DNA of 64,000 bases from Pedobacter frigidisoli (GTDB lineage: Bacteria > Bacteroidota > Bacteroidia > Sphingobacteriales > Sphingobacteriaceae): NCBI RefSeq assembly GCF_004331675.1, contig NZ_SJSN01000012.1:62001-126000 (forward strand), given 5' to 3'. Each line of letters begins with the position of its first letter. Position 1 is the stretch's first letter. The notes below the pieces were generated by a model. It was not told the DNA's origin. It made no database searches and saw only the letters and a list, made by a program, of their open reading frames with translations. The translations under genes and the position numbers were made by a program. Shown here in pieces: positions 17,604-26,715 of this stretch.

Positions 17604-19687
17604 AACACAGGTTTTTGAAGCAGGACATTAATGCGTTTTTCTATTTCATCGATGCCGAATTTTTTCTCGTTGGCATACCATCCTTCAAAGGGGCTATGTT
17701 CGGCATCATGCAACTGCCGTTTGACCATCCTGAGTTCTTGCAGACCCTGCTTTAGAAAGTCTTTCTTGGTTTTCTGGTCTTCCTCAGTCTGGTAGCATCG
17801 GGCCAGATTATTCAGCATTTTATTAAGATGCAGCATAATATATGCCTGTCCTCGGAGATTATCATTAAAGAATATTTTTCCGCCGTTGAGGTGGCTGTCA
17901 TAGAGGGTATCAGCTTTAGCGGTAATTTTTTCCAGTTTACTCATGCTGGCTCCGGTTCCCTTTAGGATTGCCTCAAGTTGGCTAGATGTTCCGTTGTCTA
18001 TGGGCATTACACGAAAATAGCCCACACTGCCCTTATCAGGATTGTCCATAGGATGGTTTTCCAGCGGATTTAAACTAAACTTCCCTTTTTCGAGATCACT
18101 GATTATCATTTCGGCCGAACGTGCATAACGCAAGTCCTGAAAAATATACTGCCTTTCAAATCCGGGGATATCGCCCTTTTTTTGCTCCCAGTAAGCATTA
18201 AAGAAGTCGGTATAAAGATCCGAAATTTCGGGGGCCAATGCTGCCCCGAAATAGGTTGCACTGAAGTTATTCAAAAATGTTTTGGGATTAAACTTTTTAA
18301 AATCCCACATCATATCTGCATTTGCAGATAACTCGAGCAGGTGTTCTCTTACATTTCCTGCGTTAACAACCGAGAACATCAGCTGCCCTTTACTTAGGCT
18401 ATCAACAGTTCTATAATTCTGTTCCATTTTGCGGGGCCCCTCGGCCTGGGCCAGATGGGAGCCTGTTGAAGTGAACTGGAAGTTCATGTAATAGCCCGTG
18501 GGTTCATTCGCTGAAAACTCATGCTTAAAAATATCCTGCGCGGGGAAATGATCTCTTCTTGCGGCCACAAAGTTTCGAATCAGCGAGGGTTCATTTGGAA
18601 TCTGCAATAACCCCTGAGCCAGTAGTGTAGTCATTTCATTATAAAGCGTAAGGCGCATCGGGGGATGTGGATCCTTGGTTTTCTTTTTAAGCAGGTCAAT
18701 CTGCAACTGAACCATTTCGCCGATTACCCTTGCCCTTCCTCTGGCGTCTTTCGGCGAATCGGGAAAAAATTCCCAAAACGGAATATCCCTGTTTCCACGA
18801 AAACCGACCAGCCAGATTACTTCGGCATTGTTCTTCATTGCCAGATCGATATGATAGCCCCAGTATTCAGCAAGTGCGTTTCGGTTGGCAATAGTAAGTT
18901 CGGGTACGCTCTGGTGGCGCACATTTTTCCAGTATTGGGGCCAATTACTGTAATTTGAGCCAAAAATCTGCATGTGGTGACCGGTATTTACCAGTCCCCG
19001 TCTTTTAGCCGCCTGAGCCTGTTTTCCCAATTTAAAAGATGGATCAAAACTGTTTTCATCAGCAATGGTTCCTTCGATGGTATTAAGTTTTAACCGCAGC
19101 ATAGCTTCGAATATCGCCTCATAGTTTTCCTGTGAACGTTCCTGCCACGGGCTTAGAAAATCGGTATCATTGGGCAGCCATGTACGGTATTTGATATCCG
19201 GAGAATTAAATACTTTGATAAAATCATCATTGAGGTGCAGATTGTTGATTCTTTTTGGCGGCGCTGAAGCCCAGAACCAAAGGGGCTTTACCCCTAAGAG
19301 TTCACTGAATGTGTAAATGGCATAAATAGTGCCCCGGATATCTGCTCCATTTAGTACCACAGTATTATGATCAACATAAACCTGATGGGATTCCCATCCT
19401 TTTAATGCAGGTTGTTTGCCCTTAAACCGATTTCCCGTAGCGATAACGATCGCAGACCCAGATTTTGGAAGGTGATTTATAATTATCGACTTTTGACCGA
19501 AAACGGACTGTAAATCCCTAAGCAGATCCTCTACCGCCACACGCACTTCGGCCGATTCCCCTGGCTGAATATATACAGGAATTTTACCCTTGATGATAAT
19601 ATCATTTGCATCAGCTGTCAGCGAAGCGCCTGTAAGCATCAATACAAAGAAAAACCATCTTTTATACTCTTTTATATTGCTAAACAT
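17600..19687 (-). CDS. GH115-like protein (putative alpha-glucuronidase)
   Basis: A 695-residue exported protein with a signal peptide at about 1-27 (WFFFVLMLTGASLTADA). The N-terminal domain (30-140) has the nucleotide-free Rossmann-like pattern typical of GH115: AVEDLLRDLQSVFG, AIVIATGNRF, then RGTIYAIYTFSELLGVKPLW with FWASAPP. The TIM-barrel part follows (about 160-520) with KYRTWLPNDTDFLSPW and EVIWLVGFRGNRDIPFWEFF. GH115 enzymes remove 4-O-methyl-glucuronic acid side chains from xylan and related glycans. This protein is shorter than the usual 800-1000 residues and lacks the C-terminal beta-domains, and several family motifs are loose, so it may be a divergent subfamily. It heads a three-gene run with the unknown 134-residue protein and uxuA. 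Confidence 0.72.
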   Translation of the reverse strand: MFSNIKEYKRWFFFVLMLTGASLTADANDIIIKGKIPVYIQPGESAEVRVAVEDLLRDLQSVFGQKSIIINHLPKSGSAIVIATGNRFKGKQPALKGWESHQVYVDHNTVVLNGADIRGTIYAIYTFSELLGVKPLWFWASAPPKRINNLHLNDDFIKVFNSPDIKYRTWLPNDTDFLSPWQERSQENYEAIFEAMLRLKLNTIEGTIADENSFDPSFKLGKQAQAAKRRGLVNTGHHMQIFGSNYSNWPQYWKNVRHQSVPELTIANRNALAEYWGYHIDLAMKNNAEVIWLVGFRGNRDIPFWEFFPDSPKDARGRARVIGEMVQLQIDLLKKKTKDPHPPMRLTLYNEMTTLLAQGLLQIPNEPSLIRNFVAARRDHFPAQDIFKHEFSANEPTGYYMNFQFTSTGSHLAQAEGPRKMEQNYRTVDSLSKGQLMFSVVNAGNVREHLLELSANADMMWDFKKFNPKTFLNNFSATYFGAALAPEISDLYTDFFNAYWEQKKGDIPGFERQYIFQDLRYARSAEMIISDLEKGKFSLNPLENHPMDNPDKGSVGYFRVMPIDNGTSSQLEAILKGTGASMSKLEKITAKADTLYDSHLNGGKIFFNDNLRGQAYIMLHLNKMLNNLARCYQTEEDQKTKKDFLKQGLQELRMVKRQLHDAEHSPFEGWYANEKKFGIDEIEKRINVLLQKPVL

Positions 19688-20031
19688 TATGTTGTTTTTA
19701 AAAAATTATTGTGAATAGAGTTTGGCTGGACATGGTAATTAATTTGGCCAGGTTTTGAACTCATATCCATTCAGATCAAGCCAATATCTCACGTTATAAT
19801 GTATTCTTTTTCACGGGCTTGCACTCAGCGAACTTGCAAAAATGCAGCTCATATTTTCAGAATTCATATCTCTTATCTCAAAAAATCAAAACCAATAAAA
19901 ACACAAAAAACTAAATATCAAACACTTACACAGCAAATACCCTCTAAAAATCTGGTTCTTTTCAATAACCTTATTGGAGATCTAATTATTTTTTTCCAAA
20001 AGATCAGCCTATTTAACCATTCATTTTTTGA
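19688..20031. other. Spacer between two glycosidase genes
   Basis: This 344-bp AT-rich stretch holds the promoter region of the GH115-like gene (- strand) and the end of the GH-D-like gene. I see no further gene and no strong terminator hairpin. Confidence 0.4.
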
Positions 20032-22428
20032 TTATTCGCCTTTTGGCGTGAGTTCTAATCTGATTTTTTCATCGGGATCGGTTGACCATAGCCAGGCCTC
20101 GGGTTTGAAATCTGCATTTCCGGCATCATAAGAAAAGACAAAAAGTTCAATTTCCTTATTCATGTATTCTTCTTTTAAAGGAATATAATAGGTGTAGTTC
20201 TGGTCTAGCCTAGCATTACTGTGCTCCCACGTATTGGAAGGATAAGAGACCGAACGATCCGGTGCCCCAACATATTTACCGTTTATTTTAGCGGCCACAT
20301 ACGCTCCTTCCACTCCATGTGTCCCATTAAGAGCAATGCTCAGGTATCCATTTTTGGCCAGTTCATCAAGCTTAAAACTGGATTTCCACGCTTTGGTTGC
20401 CACCATCTTATTTGGTGGTGCGAAAAGATTGGAAGCGCTCCAATTGGACCTGTCTATCTGTTTACCTTTATAGAGTGCTTCAACTTCTGTCAACTGTTGT
20501 GGCTGGTTCACAAACCTAAAATAGCGGACTGAGTCATTAACAGAGATGTTCATGGTAGTACCTGCGATATAGGTAAGCTGTTTCCATTTGATCAGATCTC
20601 TGGAAACCTCAACAAAATTGCCTTCTTCCGGAAGCAAGGGCTGTAAAGAAAATACATCGGGCACCTTTAGGATCAGTTCGTCAACGCCTGTTACCTTTCC
20701 CAGATCCAACCTCAACATACCACCTTTAACTTTCTGGACACCCCGGTATTTTGCCGATTCCCAAAAACCTGTTTTCAGGTCACCGTCAAAGAGATTTTTA
20801 TCCCACAATCCGCGGTCTACAAAGGCTTGCTGCTCGAAAAACGCATCCCTTGCCTGTTTTACGGCTTGAATGTCCGTCTTACCTGAACGCAGTAAAGAAC
20901 GGACTTCCAGGGCGTTATTGTCTGCCGCAAAAACTGTTGCTTCGTATAGGCTTTCAGCATCCTTAGGTACCGGAATAATATTAAAGCCCGCTAATTTTCT
21001 TCTAGGATCATGTTTTAACGATGTACCTGCAAAGCTTATTTTTTTTTCACCGCTAATTATGGCCATTTTAGCTGCAAGACCTGTAAGACCCGTCTTTTTA
21101 TATTTCCATGGGCCTAGTACAGAAATGGAGGTCGTACTTCCAGGGGCTCCCAGTAAATCAATGATAACGGGTTTACCCGGCACATTCCTTATCACTTGAA
21201 ATCTCGCACCCTTAATTACGGGGTCAGTATATTCTTCGGTGGTTGCAATAAATAGTGCAGACCTGAAAGGTTCAATATTTACCTGTACCGCATCATCATA
21301 ATGATGTGTCCCAAGGTATTCTTCATCTGGGTGCAAGCGGATTAATTTCACTTTTTGTCCTTTCGCCAATCCGATCTCATCTCCTAACCTGATGGTACGT
21401 AATTGTTCTGTCCAGGTTAAATTTTTCAAGGTAATGAGGCGGGTTTTGCCATTACCTCTTGAAACTGCATCGGCACCATAAACTTTGGCTGGCAGTACCA
21501 TTCCATTGGTAAGAATATTCTTATATTTTTGATGGATATTAAAAATCCTCGCCAGTTTTGGATATTCTTCATCTCTCAACAACCAGGGGTTGCCATAAAT
21601 TTCCGGTGATAAAATAAGACTTCTGTTGAATGCCTGTAGCACCAGGTCATCCTCCCAGTAATCCAGACATGACGAAATACAGACACCATGATCCTCCGTT
21701 AACCTTCTAAGGCCAGGTACCAAACCTCTTGACAACGCACCTTGCCTGTGGTGTGGCGCTGTGGAATTATTGTTCATCACAACATCGATATAGGTTTCGG
21801 CACCTCCCCATAAAAACGTAGTGGCATAAGGCAGTCCTTTTGTTAATCCCAAACGGTGGTTAAGCAGAATAAGATCCGGGCTAAACTTCCTGGCCTCGAT
21901 CATCATCTTAACAAAAGCATCCTCTTTTTCAGGCCGTAGCGGCCCGCAGACTGCATCGAACTTAAATAATGCAAAACCATAATCCTTGCAGAGTTTAACC
22001 ATCTGACTAATCCGTTCCTGCTCTTCTTCTGCTGTATTTCCAAATCCATCGGGCCCGCCCCAAATACCAAGGTGCATCCCCATGTTGGTCGCTTTTTTAT
22101 AAAGTACGTCGAAACTGTTTGGGAACTGCTTTTTAAACCGCGCTGAGTTTAGGCTTCCGTAGAAATTTTTGCCGTCGAGCGCACCTGCATCAAATGCATA
22201 AATATCAAGCTGCATTCCGTACGTATTCTTAAGCCAATCAAAAAATGTAAAATTGATCAAAGTCTGTTTTTCAGTCGGACCTTCATTGGTATTATTGATC
22301 CAGCTAAAATACTGGGCTTTGGAAGGTGTCTTTTCATCCGCACCGGGAAAAATTTTCTCTTGGGTATAGCCTACTTGTGTAGTAATCAATAGACAAAAAA
22401 ATCCAGATAGGAATTTCGTTCTTTTCAT
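20032..22428 (-). CDS. Large clan GH-D-like putative glycosidase with C-terminal carbohydrate-binding-like domains
   Basis: A secreted protein of about 798 residues. The start at 22428 (MKRTKFLSGFFCLLITTQVG) gives a clean signal peptide; an upstream ATG adds 13 unlikely residues. The first half is a TIM barrel like alpha-galactosidase families GH27/GH36: YGMQLDIYAFDAGALDG, MGMHLGIWGGPDGFG, then YGFALFKFDAVCGPLRPE, where the Asp of KFD is the likely nucleophile. Later come EDHGVCISSCLDYWEDD and LILSPEIYGNPWLL. The second half holds a beta-sandwich resembling F5/8 discoidin modules (YRGVQKVKGGMLRLDLGKVT) and another beta module. The exact family and substrate are not clear to me; an alpha-galactosidase, a fucosidase-like activity or a new family are all possible. 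It is divergent from the GH28 pair. Confidence 0.65.
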   Translation of the reverse strand: MKRTKFLSGFFCLLITTQVGYTQEKIFPGADEKTPSKAQYFSWINNTNEGPTEKQTLINFTFFDWLKNTYGMQLDIYAFDAGALDGKNFYGSLNSARFKKQFPNSFDVLYKKATNMGMHLGIWGGPDGFGNTAEEEQERISQMVKLCKDYGFALFKFDAVCGPLRPEKEDAFVKMMIEARKFSPDLILLNHRLGLTKGLPYATTFLWGGAETYIDVVMNNNSTAPHHRQGALSRGLVPGLRRLTEDHGVCISSCLDYWEDDLVLQAFNRSLILSPEIYGNPWLLRDEEYPKLARIFNIHQKYKNILTNGMVLPAKVYGADAVSRGNGKTRLITLKNLTWTEQLRTIRLGDEIGLAKGQKVKLIRLHPDEEYLGTHHYDDAVQVNIEPFRSALFIATTEEYTDPVIKGARFQVIRNVPGKPVIIDLLGAPGSTTSISVLGPWKYKKTGLTGLAAKMAIISGEKKISFAGTSLKHDPRRKLAGFNIIPVPKDAESLYEATVFAADNNALEVRSLLRSGKTDIQAVKQARDAFFEQQAFVDRGLWDKNLFDGDLKTGFWESAKYRGVQKVKGGMLRLDLGKVTGVDELILKVPDVFSLQPLLPEEGNFVEVSRDLIKWKQLTYIAGTTMNISVNDSVRYFRFVNQPQQLTEVEALYKGKQIDRSNWSASNLFAPPNKMVATKAWKSSFKLDELAKNGYLSIALNGTHGVEGAYVAAKINGKYVGAPDRSVSYPSNTWEHSNARLDQNYTYYIPLKEEYMNKEIELFVFSYDAGNADFKPEAWLWSTDPDEKIRLELTPKGE

Positions 22429-22634
22429 AAGCAAATTAACCTCTTCGCTTTCGCATTGTGTATCCATTTTATCCTAATTATTTGACATATTGTCTTTTTT
22501 TAGGTTTTCCTACCATTGTCTGCCATCTCCATAGTCATAACAATAAACAAAAGGACAATAAATATGAATGGAATGTCAATGGGTTAAAAATTTGTTTATG
22601 TTTCTTTGATAGAAAGAAAAATTGATTTTTAAAG

Positions 22635-24140
22635 ATGTTCAAAAACTTATTTATAATTGGCTGCCTGTACCTGGTTTCGGTACAGGGGTTTTCCCAGGTA
22701 AAAAAAAACAGGTTTGCTCCTGTAAACAAGTCAGAGACTTTTTGCAAAAAACTTACTGATTCTTTGGAAAATATGGCCAAAAATCTGCCGCTTAAATTGG
22801 CACTGGATACAGGAAAAGTACCCGTTTACGATGTTGTAAAAGACCTAAAACTGGATAATACCGGTGCAACACTCATTACAGCCCCATTTCAAAAAGCCAT
22901 AGATTCTTGCGCAAAAATTGGCCCCGCCAGGTTTCTTTTTCCAAAAGGCACGTATCTAACGGGAACAATTATTTTAAGGTCTGGCGTTCACATCGAATTG
23001 GCACATTTAGCTAAGATTATCGGTAGTGTTGATGCAAAGGATTATCCGGTAATTTATCCCGAATACAAAGCAAATACCGATTTACAGGTTAATAAATCGT
23101 TGTTTTATGCAGAGAAAGTAGAAAACATTTCATTTACCGGAAAAGGTATGATCGATTTCAGGGGAGATCACGAAGTTTACTTCAACACCGGCAACAACGA
23201 CCCCCGCAGACCTTTCGGAATACGCATCGTGAGTTCAAAAAACATTTACGTGGCAGGACTGATGTTCTGGAATTCGCCCCAGTGGATGCAGCATTACCTG
23301 AACTGTGAAAACCTGATGATTGAAAAAATGAGTGTATTTAATCATGCGCATCAGAACAATGATGGCATTGATATAGATGGTTGCCGAAATGTTTACCTGA
23401 GGAACAATCGTGTAGACAGTGATGACGACGGAATCTGCCTTAAAAGCAATGGCCCTGCATCATGCGAAAACGTACTGGTAGAAAACTGCACGGTTTCGAG
23501 CCACTGCAACGCGCTTAAATTGGGTACCGAAACCACCGGCGGATTCAGGAACATCATTTACCGCAATTGTAAGGTAATACAATCGGTAACTGCCGATCAT
23601 CATGTAAATGGTGCGGAAACTGCACGTACAGCCATTACCCTGATCATCACTGATGGTGGAAAAATGGAAAATGTATGGTTTGATAACATTACTGCAGAGG
23701 ATTGTGTTTCACCGATTTTTGTAACCCTTGGCAACCGCAGCCGCAGGCACACTAAAGATGCGCCCAAGCCAGGCATAGGTACCATGGAAAATGTGGTTAT
23801 CTCTAATATCAAAGCTATCGGTGCTGGCCCGATGCCTTCGTCGGTTACCGGACTAGACAACAGCCACGTGATCAAAAACCTAACCCTTGAGAACATTATC
23901 CTCGAACAGGCATACACCGGAAAAGAAGAAAACCGAACCACAGATGTCGTAAAAGTACTGCAGCGGGTAAAAGGTGGGTATCCCTCTCCAGATGGCTGGG
24001 GCAATTTAAATGCCTCGGGTTTATACTGTGGGTTTGTAGATGGGTTAACGTTGAAAAACGTTATCGTTAAATCCACTGCGAAAGAACCTCGGAAAGGAGT
24101 GGTGATTGAAAACTGCACGAATGTAAAACAGGTCAATTAA
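22635..24140 (+). CDS. GH28 polygalacturonase-type hydrolase
   Basis: A 501-residue exported parallel beta-helix enzyme with a signal peptide ending near GFSQ. Conserved GH28 elements appear in order: the N-terminal cap (APFQKAIDSCAKIGPARFLF), NNDGIDIDGC (counterpart of NTDGID), DSDDDGICLKSNG (the catalytic Asp pair) and SSHCNALKLGTETTGGF, which takes the place of the GHG segment and keeps the His. GH28 enzymes hydrolyse galacturonan or rhamnogalacturonan by inversion. It is followed after 53 bp by a second GH28 gene, forming a likely operon. The periplasmic location is inferred. Confidence 0.9.
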   Translation: MFKNLFIIGCLYLVSVQGFSQVKKNRFAPVNKSETFCKKLTDSLENMAKNLPLKLALDTGKVPVYDVVKDLKLDNTGATLITAPFQKAIDSCAKIGPARFLFPKGTYLTGTIILRSGVHIELAHLAKIIGSVDAKDYPVIYPEYKANTDLQVNKSLFYAEKVENISFTGKGMIDFRGDHEVYFNTGNNDPRRPFGIRIVSSKNIYVAGLMFWNSPQWMQHYLNCENLMIEKMSVFNHAHQNNDGIDIDGCRNVYLRNNRVDSDDDGICLKSNGPASCENVLVENCTVSSHCNALKLGTETTGGFRNIIYRNCKVIQSVTADHHVNGAETARTAITLIITDGGKMENVWFDNITAEDCVSPIFVTLGNRSRRHTKDAPKPGIGTMENVVISNIKAIGAGPMPSSVTGLDNSHVIKNLTLENIILEQAYTGKEENRTTDVVKVLQRVKGGYPSPDGWGNLNASGLYCGFVDGLTLKNVIVKSTAKEPRKGVVIENCTNVKQVN

Positions 24141-24193
24141 TCAACGAATAGTACAAGAAATTTCGATTTTACACCCATTTTATTACAACCATT

Positions 24194-25723
24194 ATGTTAT
24201 ACAAAAACATCCGAGTCCTGCTTACCCCTGCCCTGCTCCTTTTAACGGTTTGCCAAGTAATGGCACAGGGGCAATTTTACAACGTAAAAAAATACGGAGC
24301 TAAAGGAAATGGAAAAAACCTGGACACCAAGGCCATCAACCTGGCCATTGAAACGGCCAGCTTGGCTGGTGGCGGAACAGTTTATTTTCCGGCAGGAGAT
24401 TACCTTTCGGTAACGATACATTTAAAGAGCAACATTGCGCTTTATATCGATCAAGGGGCAACAATCGTGGCTGCTGCCACAACAGAGACGGTAAAATATG
24501 ACCTTCCTGAAAAAGGGGAAAATGAAATTTACCAGGATTTTGGTCACAGTCATTTCCAGAACAGTTTAATTGTTGGGATTGATCTTCAAAACATATCCAT
24601 CACCGGGCCCGGGCGTATCTGGGGAAAGGGACTGATTAGAGAGGATGGCATTAATGGCGTGAATAATGGATATGGAAACAAAACCCTTGCGCTAAAACGC
24701 TGTCGAAATGTAATATTGAAAGACTTTACAGTAGAAAAAGGCGGCTGGTTCGGTTTTTTGCTCACAGCGGTTGACAACGCAACGATTGACAACATTAAAA
24801 TGGATACCAACCGTGACGGTATTGATCTGATCTCGAGCAAAAATGTAAGGATCTCGAACTGTAGTATCAATTCACCGGGTGATGATGCCATTGTTTTAAA
24901 GAGCGATTATGCGCTGAATTACCCAAGGGTTACCGAAAATATTACCATTACAAACTGCCAGGTTTCAGGTTATGACGATGGCACATTTTTAGATGGTACC
25001 TTTCAGAAAAAAGGCCGCAAGAATCCTACTGGCAGGATAAAAATTGGAACCGAATCTAATGGCGGCTTTAAAAACATTGCCATTACCAATTGCATATTTG
25101 ACCACTGCCGCGGGCTGGCCATCGAAACCGTGGACGGTGCTGTTCTGGAAGACATCGTGATCAGTAACCTCACCATGCGCGACATCACTAATGCTCCCAT
25201 ATTCATCAGACTTGGTGCCAGGCAGCGCGGTCCCGAGGGATCTCCATTTAGCATTCTACAGCGAGTGATGATCAGTAATGTGATTGCCTATGATGTAACC
25301 GGCGAGCAGGGAGCTATTATTAGCGGTATACCTGGCCACGATATTGACGACCTTACCTTAAACAACATCAGCTTTTACTTTAAGGGGGGGGGCACCAGTG
25401 CACAGGCTTTGAATGAGATACCACCTCTAATTGATAGCTATCCTGATCCCAACCGTTTCGGTATCACACCGGCATATGGTTTTTTTATCAGAAATGTGAA
25501 AAACCTCAAAATGAACAACATCAGGGTCAGCTATATAAAACCTGATTTCAGACCCGCATTTGTTCTTGATAATGTAACCGGGGCCGATTTTCAGCAGATC
25601 AGAGTAGATCAGATAAAGGGAACCCCGGTATTTAATTTAAAAACAGTTAAAAACTTAAGCCTGAGCAACAGTCATCCAATATCGGATACACAGCTGTCTG
25701 AGGTAGATGAAAAACAATTATAG
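24194..25723 (+). CDS. GH28 hydrolase of a different subgroup
   Basis: A 509-residue beta-helix enzyme with a signal peptide (LLLLTVCQVMAQG). GH28 elements: YNVKKYGAKGNGKNLDTKAI, GGGTVYFPAGDYLSVTIHLK, NRDGIDLISSKNVRISNC, SINSPGDDAIVLKSDYAL and GRIKIGTESNGGFKNI. The canonical GHG His segment is not visible at the usual place (GYDDGTFLDGT instead), which suggests a non-standard GH28 subgroup such as an exo-acting or side-chain enzyme. A close paralogue lies at the right edge of the window (62842 onward). Confidence 0.88.
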   Translation: MLYKNIRVLLTPALLLLTVCQVMAQGQFYNVKKYGAKGNGKNLDTKAINLAIETASLAGGGTVYFPAGDYLSVTIHLKSNIALYIDQGATIVAAATTETVKYDLPEKGENEIYQDFGHSHFQNSLIVGIDLQNISITGPGRIWGKGLIREDGINGVNNGYGNKTLALKRCRNVILKDFTVEKGGWFGFLLTAVDNATIDNIKMDTNRDGIDLISSKNVRISNCSINSPGDDAIVLKSDYALNYPRVTENITITNCQVSGYDDGTFLDGTFQKKGRKNPTGRIKIGTESNGGFKNIAITNCIFDHCRGLAIETVDGAVLEDIVISNLTMRDITNAPIFIRLGARQRGPEGSPFSILQRVMISNVIAYDVTGEQGAIISGIPGHDIDDLTLNNISFYFKGGGTSAQALNEIPPLIDSYPDPNRFGITPAYGFFIRNVKNLKMNNIRVSYIKPDFRPAFVLDNVTGADFQQIRVDQIKGTPVFNLKTVKNLSLSNSHPISDTQLSEVDEKQL

Positions 25724-25739
25724 AGCTAAGGGCAAGCCA

Positions 25740-26519
25740 CTAGAGAACATGCCAGTTGGTTTTTCTAAGTGCCTGGATATACTGCAAAGGTGGCTTGCCA
25801 TATTCTTTTTTAAATGCCCTCGAAAAATTGGAGCTGCTCTGGAAACCGATCATATTCACAACTTCACCAACGGATAAATCCCTATCGACCATAAGCTGAA
25901 CCGCTTTTTTTAGCCTAAACCTGCGGATCAATTCTCCAACCGAATGGTCTGAACTCAATTTCACCTTTTGATAAAGTTTACTACGGCTCACCCCTAAGTT
26001 TTTGCATATAAATCCCACATCAAGCCCAGGGTCCTCAATATTCTGCTCGATAAGGTCCTGTAACCTCTGATGGAAAGCTTTTTCGTTTTTAACTGAAATG
26101 GGTTGTGGCTTGCCAAATAGGTAACCTCCAGTGTATTTGTGTTTAAGCTTCATATCGCGCTCAAAAATATTCCGGATGGTAACCAACAATAGATCAATGC
26201 TCAACGGGCGCGAAAAGTAATGGTCGGCTCCGGATTCCATGCCCTGCATTTTGAGCGAAGGCTCGTCATACGCAGACATGATGATAAAGGGAATATGTGT
26301 CGTTTCCATCTGCCTTTTCATAATTTTGCAAAATTCGATACCATCCATATCACGGATTGCGATATCACTGATGATCAGATCTGGTATGGTTTCGCTCGCC
26401 ATCATAATTGCAGAACGGCCCTCATTAACTTCATTTACGTGGTAATATTTTTCAAGCCGCGGTCTTAATGATTGCCGGAGCTGCCGGTTGTCCTCAACAA
26501 GGAGAATATGGTTTTTCAT
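25740..26519 (-). CDS. Response regulator with AraC-type output domain (orphan)
   Basis: A 259-residue protein: receiver domain 1-120 and AraC HTH domain 155-255. The acidic pocket (E9, D10) and the phosphoacceptor (D52 in LIISDIAIRDMDG) are present, but the conserved receiver Lys is Arg (R104 in YFSRPL). HTH motifs: DVGFICKNLGVSRSKLYQKV and EVVNMIGFQSSSNFSRAFKK. It resembles the C-terminal third of hybrid two-component PUL regulators, split off from any kinase; no histidine kinase is in the window. It lies downstream of susD on the same strand and tail-to-tail with the GH28 pair, so it is a likely local PUL regulator. Confidence 0.87.
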   Translation of the reverse strand: MKNHILLVEDNRQLRQSLRPRLEKYYHVNEVNEGRSAIMMASETIPDLIISDIAIRDMDGIEFCKIMKRQMETTHIPFIIMSAYDEPSLKMQGMESGADHYFSRPLSIDLLLVTIRNIFERDMKLKHKYTGGYLFGKPQPISVKNEKAFHQRLQDLIEQNIEDPGLDVGFICKNLGVSRSKLYQKVKLSSDHSVGELIRRFRLKKAVQLMVDRDLSVGEVVNMIGFQSSSNFSRAFKKEYGKPPLQYIQALRKTNWHVL

Positions 26520-26674
26520 ACAAATTCCAGTTTAAGTTGCAGCATGGCAATGCCCTATCTGCAACGGATCAGATGAATAAATGGTGATGGAAAGCGATCA
26601 CCGTTAATTTTTAACACAATTAAATTTTATCAGGGCATAAAATCCATCCGAACAATAAAATCAGATGGATGTAA

Positions 26675-26705
26675 TAGATGGTAAAGCATTTCACCTTACC
26701 ATCTA
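26675..26705 (-). terminator. Hairpin after susD
   Basis: TAGATGGTAA (26675-26684) and TTACCATCTA (26696-26705) form a perfect 10-bp stem with an 11-base loop, 11 bp beyond the susD stop. A second, weaker hairpin (ATCCATC...GATGGAT, about 26642-26670) follows. The pair probably ends the susCD transcript. Confidence 0.6.
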
Positions 26706-26715
26706 CTATAAAATT

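Noticed and set aside
26583..26609. Hairpin GGTGAT...ATCACC followed by a T-rich run on the + strand
   Set aside because: No + strand gene ends nearby; it lies in the upstream region of the response-regulator gene and the stem is short.
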